Assembly (NCBI GenBank): GCA_023213395.1
Contig: CM041465.1
Coordinates: 81,227,741 to 81,291,740, forward strand
Origin: Cycas panzhihuaensis
Lineage: Eukaryota; Cycadophyta
Direction of reading: 5' to 3'
Length of the DNA: 64,000 nucleotides
Notes under the pieces: model-generated
Told to the model about the DNA's origin: nothing
Databases searched by the model: none
The model's input: only the letters and a program-made list of their open reading frames with translations
Part shown: positions 56,911 through 64,000 of the stretch, in pieces
Layout of the letters: every line of letters begins with the position of its first letter
Position numbering within the stretch: the stretch's first letter is position 1
Made by a program: the position numbers and the translations under genes

Positions 56911-58233
56911 CAAATAAGTAATTCTCTAAAATATTTCATACATGGCCAACTCTATAAAGAGTATAAACTATGACATGAACACATATTTTACATACCATAT
57001 CATTAGTTTGATATTTCTAAATCTCTCATAAACCCTATAGTATAAGATTGTTTGGATTATTCAATTAGACCCTAGCTAACATAGGCATTAGTATCCTTGA
57101 TTAAAATTAAAAATTAACGTCTAATTGGTACACCCTAAATTTCTTACTATTTAGTGTAATAGAGTAATACTTTAGTCATGTTAGGCTTATGTTCTATTAA
57201 ATTCATATATAGTTAGGTATGCATCGTAGATGTAATTGATTTCTCGTCACTCATATTCAAAAGTAACTCACACATCCTAACTCTAGTACATTAGACCAAA
57301 TAAGGTTATCATACTATCCATGAGTTTAATGGTGGTTTAGTTTCTTGTGTCTCACATAACCATTTACTAAGTTGTAGATCTATATGACATACATTAAAAA
57401 AAATGATTGTAATAATTGACCCAAAAAAAAAAGATTCTTATGCATATTCATCAACATATTAATAGGTTTAATGATGACCACCCATAAGCCTCATATTATT
57501 ATTTATTAAACTACCAACTTCTATTTGATTTTACACATGAATAAAAGGTAAAAGTTATTTAAAGTTTATATGAGGCTAGCTTATTATAGAATAATAATAA
57601 AAAGAAGCCATTGTAAAACTAATATAGATAAAAACTTTACATTTAGGAAACGCATATAGTAAAAAATATATACAACACATACACACTCACATACATTCAG
57701 TCAAAAGAAATACCCATAATTACATTATTAAAATAGATGTATATTCACAAGCAATGCATTTGTATAGGAAATCTGTTTTAAGCAAATACCATAGATATGA
57801 GGAAACTAATATAAGAAGGATATTTTATATAATTACAAGATTAGCATACTGATATTATTGCAAATGTAGCATTGTTAAGTATACATGCCATTAAATACAT
57901 AGAAATGCCCATTTATCCATGGAGGTAGCCTTATATAAAAGTCACTAATAGATGTAATAGTCATATGATTTAACGGAAGGTACAATCCATATAACATATG
58001 TTGAACAAACACACAAATATATAATAAAAGTATTTATTATCCTATGTTGGATACCATAGTTCATCATAACCATGACAACACACTAATGTTACTGTGAGGT
58101 ACCATGAATCACCATGGTAATTCCATCACCTATTACAGTAGACTCGTAAGCATTTATATGTATAAGCAATGATATATACCTATTATATATCATGTTGCTT
58201 TTTATAATGTTAAGAGATGTTTAACCATGTATG

Positions 58234-58266
<33 letters not shown>

Positions 58267-58272
58267 GCATAA

Positions 58273-58342
<70 letters not shown>

Positions 58343-60650
58343 TTATTTATGTATATAAGAAAAATATTATATCTTTAGAGGAAATATAAAAGGACAGTTC
58401 ATATCTAATATTATTATTAAAACATATTTATTGAGGGCATTAAGGCAAAAGAGAAGATCATTAAATTTTAAAGGTATATTATCTTTTAAAAAAGAACATT
58501 ATCCCTTTTAAACAATTATAAAGTACATATATAGATAGTATTTTGGATTACATTACAAAAGGGCAATATAACACCAATAGGTTAAAATGTCCACTAACAC
58601 GAGAACATCCTATAAAATCCTTGATAGTTATAATACTCACATAGAGGAAGTTAAAGAACTCAAACCACTAATAAAAGGGCTTGATAAACATTCATTTGTA
58701 TAGCAAAACAAAGCGTCATAGTACAATGAATTAGGTTTTGCAAATTCATCAAATAAAATATATTCCCTAGGGTTATTTAACCAGTCACCTAGTTGTAAAG
58801 CATTGGTATTAGACTAAGGAAACATCTAGACACCTAATAATACAAAAGATAGGTTTGATGAAGTTCAACTTCATTGTACCAATCACTTTAATAAATTGTA
58901 AAGGTTATCAAGGATCAAGGATTTTGAAGAAAAAATAAAAGCTTCAACATAATCTTGAGTAATTGACATTAAATATTTTAAAGTTGGCCCTAAATTCAAT
59001 ACAACATTATGTTAAAATTAAGAGAAAGAAAATAACAAATTGTTGGAGTAATATATCAAAGAGTTAAAATATTATAAGGCTCAAATTAATTTCTATGACT
59101 ATGTAAAATATGAATGTGGGTAACCAATCTATATATTCAATGATAAGAAATTATATAAGATAAATCACACACTCATGCTTAATCTACCTAGACAAAAATA
59201 TATTCATATAAGATTTATTCTCATTTGAAGAATACACATCAAATTTAGATGTCACACTACTAATTAAACTAGAAGAATGACATAAATAGATTATGAATGA
59301 TTATGTAGAACAAGAAAAGTTATCAATGTAAAATTAATTGAAGGCTCAACAAGATGATACTCCTACAACTGAGGTCAACAAATAGCCAATGGCACCTCTG
59401 GATTAGTATGAAACAACTTATAGTCCATGCACTATAAATTATATTCAAGAAATTCTATTAGTAATAACTTCATTTTTCAATCCTTAAAAATAGATCCCAT
59501 GATTTGATATATAAAAAAAATTATTTAAGTTTCATCTAGCAAATACACCTCCATCAACACCTTTTCGAGATAAATCGGATAACAAATGATTAAATAAAAT
59601 CTACAACCTAATCAAGTGCATATTTATAATCTAATATAAAAAATCAAATAGAAGATTCATTGGTATTAGTAATTGATTATACTACCTTATGTTGGGAATC
59701 TATGATGACTCATGACTCATTAAATATCTACTACAAAACATAAGGTTGATGAATATGATATTCTCCTACATGCTAGAGGCAATTATTTATTATCATTTAT
59801 TAAGTATGATTTAAGGGAAAAGTATTTTAAGGTGGGGAGTATTATTATATATCTAATCAAGTGTTTACGTTAATTAATAATTATTTATTTATGAAAGGGT
59901 ACACCGATAGGTCATACCCTACCATATAAGGTCATCATACATGTATGTATGTTCCATTATAACTTGGTATCATTAATCTATTAGTCTAGTATTCATATTT
60001 AAACTCCTTTTCAAAGCAACCTATGTGTTAATTTAGATATTGACTGAATTTGATCGATTAAGCATTTATTCTTTTACATGGTTAACCTATTCAGATCATC
60101 ACATTTATAAATTCATTAGTGATTAGTTTATAAAATCTTACATAGTGATTGATTAAGCCATTACATAATCCTGACTAATGGTTTTAGTAGTGGCTAGTTT
60201 ATACAACTTTATATTATTATATCTTGGAATATATACTAGATTAATATGCACAACAGAGAATTTATAGATAGATGGAGTAAAATATTAAAATTCTCATTCT
60301 TATGTGTCATATCCTAGGTTGTTTTATAACAAGAGATAAAGATCTTGTATTCTCGTATTATTTTCCTTACAAATTAATTTCCACACTTTGCTATATACAT
60401 TTAATTATTCTTTCCAAAATAAGTCTCAGATTAACCCCCCATATTTTACAACACTCTTTATTCATACTTATAGGGAAAAACTAAGGAAATCCTATTCCTT
60501 TTGTATTTATTGTGATTACTTAACATCATACTAGTAGTGTTATATTTAACATAAAGTTCTTTACCTTTGACATAACTTCAAGACTAAACATCTTATATTA
60601 GTATCTAGTATGATTTATGCCCACATAAAGTTTTAGCATAGAATATTGGT
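56911..60650. other. Degraded AT-rich DNA with a microsatellite, no recognised gene
   Basis: No RT, integrase or host domain found on either strand. A purine-rich AAGGTGGGGAG at about 59,829 followed by TATTATTATATATC could mark an old LTR start, but no partner is visible. Confidence 0.45.
58229..58342. repeat. Compound TA/CA microsatellite
   Basis: About 30 bases of TA, then about 50 bases of CA, then TA again, with short GCATAAAT interruptions. Confidence 0.95.
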
Positions 60651-61428
60651 AATGTTATATGTATGTGTGCAAAGTATAACTTTGACAAAATTCTTTCTTT
60701 ATTACGTGAGCTCTATTACAAAGGATTAAAATTATTTCTTTAATTTTGGACGTCTTGCCAAAAATTTAGGAACCTTTGATATAATTTATTTTCTTACATA
60801 TTAATATACATTTGTTACTTTTCATTTTCCTAATGTTGTATTTGACTCTCAGCATTTTCCTATTGTTTTCCTTATGATACATTTGATTGAGTATTTATTT
60901 AGTTTAACTATACATACTATACCTCTCACAATAATAATTTCACTTATAACACACTATGTTATGGTGATACAGTAATTAAAATGAGACAATGCTCAAGAAA
61001 ATTATTGTTTCTTCCATTACAATGCTTTTCTTTTATCATCATTCATTTATATTTTATTTCTTTTGCATATTCAACTTTGTTTCTTAATGTAATTATTTCA
61101 CTTGCATAGCCTATTATGTAGATCTTCTTGAGCAGATTTTAATTAAATGGTCACAAGTAAAAAATGAACATTATATGGGGAAGTTATATCTTATTTACGT
61201 TTCTATCTACTTACATTAGTCATGTTTCTTATTTCTTAAGGCTAACTTCATAATTAAATTTAAAAAAATAATACAGTTCTCCTAAAATTTAATTTCAATA
61301 TAAATTTAGGAGTTCATTCTCTAAATTTATTTACTGTAAATACTTTACACTTAGGCCTATTTTGTCCTAATATGCCTTTAGGTTTAGAAACCTAGAGTAA
61401 CCCTCATGCCTTATTTGCATATGCTCAA

Positions 61429-61475
<47 letters not shown>

Positions 61476-62952
61476 ATTTCTCATATGTTTTTACTATTAT
61501 ATTATAAATTAATGTATGCCCTATTTGATGATTGTGATTTTGGAATGTGATTACTCTTTCTTGTTGTTTTCTGGTATATCACATTTTTTTGTTTTACTCT
61601 ACACCTCTCTATTGCCATTTCTATGGTTATACTTCATATTTCCTTTAATGTTCATACAACATATACTATCTTCATATCACATGTTATTTTAACTATATAT
61701 ATAGTACCATTGCACTTTGTTTTGTAGCATTGTCTATCTCTTTACAACATCTAAATTATGCTTTTGTAGTATCAATGTGGCTCTCCTACTATTCTATTGT
61801 GGCAACACTATATTTTAGTGTTATGTATTAATGAACTTTCTTCCTTTCATTTTACTATTATTATTTCAATCTTAAATTCCATTTTTAGATTTTATTCCCC
61901 TATCACATAATTATTTGTTTTCTTCTTATCTTATTTTTTTCTCTCATTATATTGCTTTAGAGGAGTTGTCAAGGTGTTTGCTTATATAACTCATACATAA
62001 TCTTATTATTAGATAAGGCAAAGCTTAATTTATTTTCTATTTGAGATATAATTTTCTTTAATAAATAAAATGTGCTTTGTGGTTCTTTTTAGCATTATTT
62101 TATAAGTTAAAAGATGATTGGATAAAGAATGAATGCTCATACTTATATTCATCACCAAGTGAAAGTGCCTCTCAAATAACAAACAAGGTAAGAGACTTTA
62201 TACCTTGTTTGATTTATTTTGCATCTTTTCCTTGATTGCCTTAGGAAAAGAGATGATAATAAAGAATATATTAATTTATTTTGGTAAAAATATAGAAGAT
62301 AAATTAATGTAATAAATGAACCAAAAATGATCATGAAAGAAACTTAGTACATTATATAAACACTCTTACCTTGTCACATTTTGATATATTGGGGGCTCAT
62401 ATAGATAATGTTCCTTATAAGATATTTTGTCATACTTTTCTTTTAAGGTTTTATCTCAAATCTAGGTATTTTTATAGATTTAAAAAGTAAGGCCCTCTTA
62501 TTAAGTGAATATTTTGGTGACCATACTAGGAATTTGACCCCTCTTTTATTATTTCATTTACTTCTCACTCTTTAATCTTATACTGTAATAGGCTTTTACT
62601 CTTTTATGATATGTTTTTCATGTAGTCTTAAAGGATTTTCTATTGAGTTTCCTACTATTATGATAGAGGATAGCTCTCACCCATTTAGCCCTCATGAGGA
62701 TGATATTTACATATAATATGTTTATGAGAATGAAGTATCCTTATATCTATTGGCTCTTTCTCCTCCTAATTTACATCCTTTAGAATGAGATATAAATTTA
62801 TCCTCCTTTTGTATTTCCACTAGGCCTTTAGCTATGATTAAATCACTTATTGTCTCTCATAAGGAAACCCCTCTAATTAGATCTTTTCCCTCTATTTAAT
62901 CTACACTAGCCTTCCGGATCTACTTCCTAAAACCCCCTTGTATACTTTAAGT
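60650..62952 (+). repeat. Second copy (G2) of the G leader and gag start
   Basis: Collinear with 48,440-50,950: both contain the CTCTCACAAT, AAACCTAGAGTAACCC/AAACCCTAGAATAACCC and CCTTTAGAATGAGATATA blocks in the same order and strand. It includes a gag-start remnant at 62,660-62,950. Broken off at 62,952 by element H. It carries a TA repeat at about 61,433-61,467. Confidence 0.65.
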
Positions 62953-63174
62953 TGTTGGAAAACATAACCTGCAATAAGATAATCACAAATAGAAACAAAC
63001 ACCTCCACAAGATTGAACGATACCCTTAAGGTACCTTAAATTGTATTAGTAAAACATCCTTACAACATCATTCAATATGATACATTATATTGTGTATTTA
63101 TAATACAAGTCATGATGGAAGAGTAGGACCCACTTTCATGTGGGACAAATCAAATGTGCATTAATATTCCAACA
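62953..63174 (-). repeat. 3' LTR of minus-strand element H
   Basis: 222 bases. In minus orientation it begins TGTTGGAATATTAATGCAC and ends GTTTTCCAACA, so the ends form a TGTTGGAA/TTCCAACA inverted repeat. The polypurine tract GTTAAGGGGGAG lies just before it (minus strand, 63,186-63,175). The other LTR is beyond the window, so the call rests on the tract and the ends. Confidence 0.75.
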
Positions 63175-64000
63175 CTCCCCCTTAACGCACATTTGGGTTA
63201 TTTGTACTTGTAATGCCTTGTCCTTGGAAATGTCTTGAAAATGATGTCTTCAATTTGATCCTTATCTTCAATCTTCTAGTGATGTCTTTGCTTCAAAATG
63301 ATGTCTTCATCTTGATTTTCATATTTAATTATGTACTGATGCCTTTGTAAGATGATATCCTCAGCTTGATTTATGTCCTCAATCCTATAGTGATGATGTT
63401 GATGTAGCATCTCTAACAAGTGCAAATCATGATTCTTCATTGTGCCTGGTCTAGTCTTATTTTGATGTAGATCTTGTAAATAACCATCTTCAATCACAAC
63501 TTGCATATCATCATTATCCTATATAAACTCTTGATCACCATGTACAATAGTGATTTCTTTAATCTTTGGAGCGGAATCTTGATCAACTAGCATACCCTTT
63601 GAAATTGAATGAATGTTCAAAGTAGGAACATTATTCAAACTTAAATCAATACTTAAAGTAGGAATATCATCAATATAAGACTCATCCTTTATAGGGCCAT
63701 CATATTCATATTTAATTTCTCTTGAAATCATGGTGTCATCTATATAAACCTTTATCAACTCATCATTTTCAATATCTTCATTAGTAGTTATAGTCTCATC
63801 AATACATTCAACTATTGTTTCTTTATATTCAGTAGAAATTTCATCAGTACTTATACCTTCTTCATCTTGACATGTTGTTTCATCAGATTTGATGATATTT
63901 TCTTCATTTGTTGTACCTGTACCATAACCATAACTAGCCTTAATTACCTTTTCAATCATTTGTTGTGTCTCTTTAGGGGTTTGTTCAAATACTTCCTTTA
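63175..64000 (-). pseudogene. Acidic reading frame of element H, unknown function
   Basis: Minus strand, open from the window edge to a TAG at 63,519-63,521, then on in the same frame to about 63,210. The first part (at least 160 codons) is strongly acidic and Thr/Ile-rich (for example E-E-N-I-I-K-S-D-E-T-T, I-E-N-D-E-L-I-K-V). The second part has three imperfect repeats of about 20 residues built on I-E-D-x-x-Q-x-E-D-I-I. No RT, RNase H or integrase motif is seen, though these normally adjoin a 3' LTR. It may be a linker brought next to the LTR by deletion, or an extra gene. I do not recognise it. Confidence 0.5.

Noticed and set aside
48440-62952. G1 and G2 blocks as the LTR pair of one 14 kb element
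   Set aside because: Both blocks run into gag-start coding, which does not fit a 3' LTR; I treat them as two copies, with modest confidence.
1-64000. CRISPR arrays, bacterial operons, insertion sequences
   Set aside because: No spaced short repeats or bacterial genes; direct repeats present are LTRs or simple repeats.

Overview
This window is plant nuclear DNA made almost entirely of old, nested LTR retrotransposons. I see no intact host gene, no rRNA or tRNA gene, and no prokaryotic feature. The evidence is several LTR pairs with primer-binding sites of the plant initiator-tRNA-Met type, polypurine tracts, short target-site duplications, and many-fold interrupted Ty1/copia and Ty3/gypsy gag-pol reading frames. 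LTR pairs differ at roughly 7 to 15 percent of positions by eye. Together with the depth of nesting this suggests a large, slowly purged plant genome (gymnosperm-like or a large angiosperm genome). I cannot name the species.

Layout. (1) 1-17,444: element T, a long Ty3/gypsy element of the Tat/Ogre kind. It has about 2.9 kb LTRs (1,079-4,000 and 14,469-17,444), a primer-binding site, gag, protease, RT, RNase H and integrase on the + strand, and a 2.5 kb antisense, three-exon plant-mobile-domain (PMD) gene between pol and the 3' LTR. Each LTR of T also carries a second, archaeal-type RNase H reading frame. Bases 1-1,078 are the tail of a third, more diverged LTR of the same family. (2) 17,445-about 44,050: a stack of copia elements. 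The oldest, D (+), is broken by E (+, only its 3' end visible) and by A (- strand, 19,396-41,945). A is in turn broken by B (+, 20,235-28,056) inside its RNase H and by C (+, 28,498-35,818) beside its RT catalytic motif. The interrupted reading frames resume on the far side of each insertion. (3) About 44,050-48,170: degraded DNA with one gag-like zinc-knuckle remnant and a probable LTR. (4) 48,171-56,910: G1, a degraded gypsy leader and gag, broken by F (51,553-55,526), a deleted non-autonomous copia element. (5) 56,911-60,650: degraded DNA with a TA/CA microsatellite. (6) 60,650-62,952: G2, a second diverged copy of the G leader and gag start. (7) 62,953-64,000: H, a minus-strand LTR element running off the window, with an acidic reading frame and short tandem repeats.

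Most notable: the leader of copia element C carries, in antisense, adjacent fragments of two host genes, a KT/HAK/KUP potassium transporter and a HIG1-domain (hypoxia/respiratory supercomplex) protein. T combines an antisense spliced PMD gene, with its own TATA box, and an RNase H frame lying inside the LTR. Most premature stops fit C-to-T decay of CAA, CAG, CGA and TGG codons, as expected for long-methylated silent elements.
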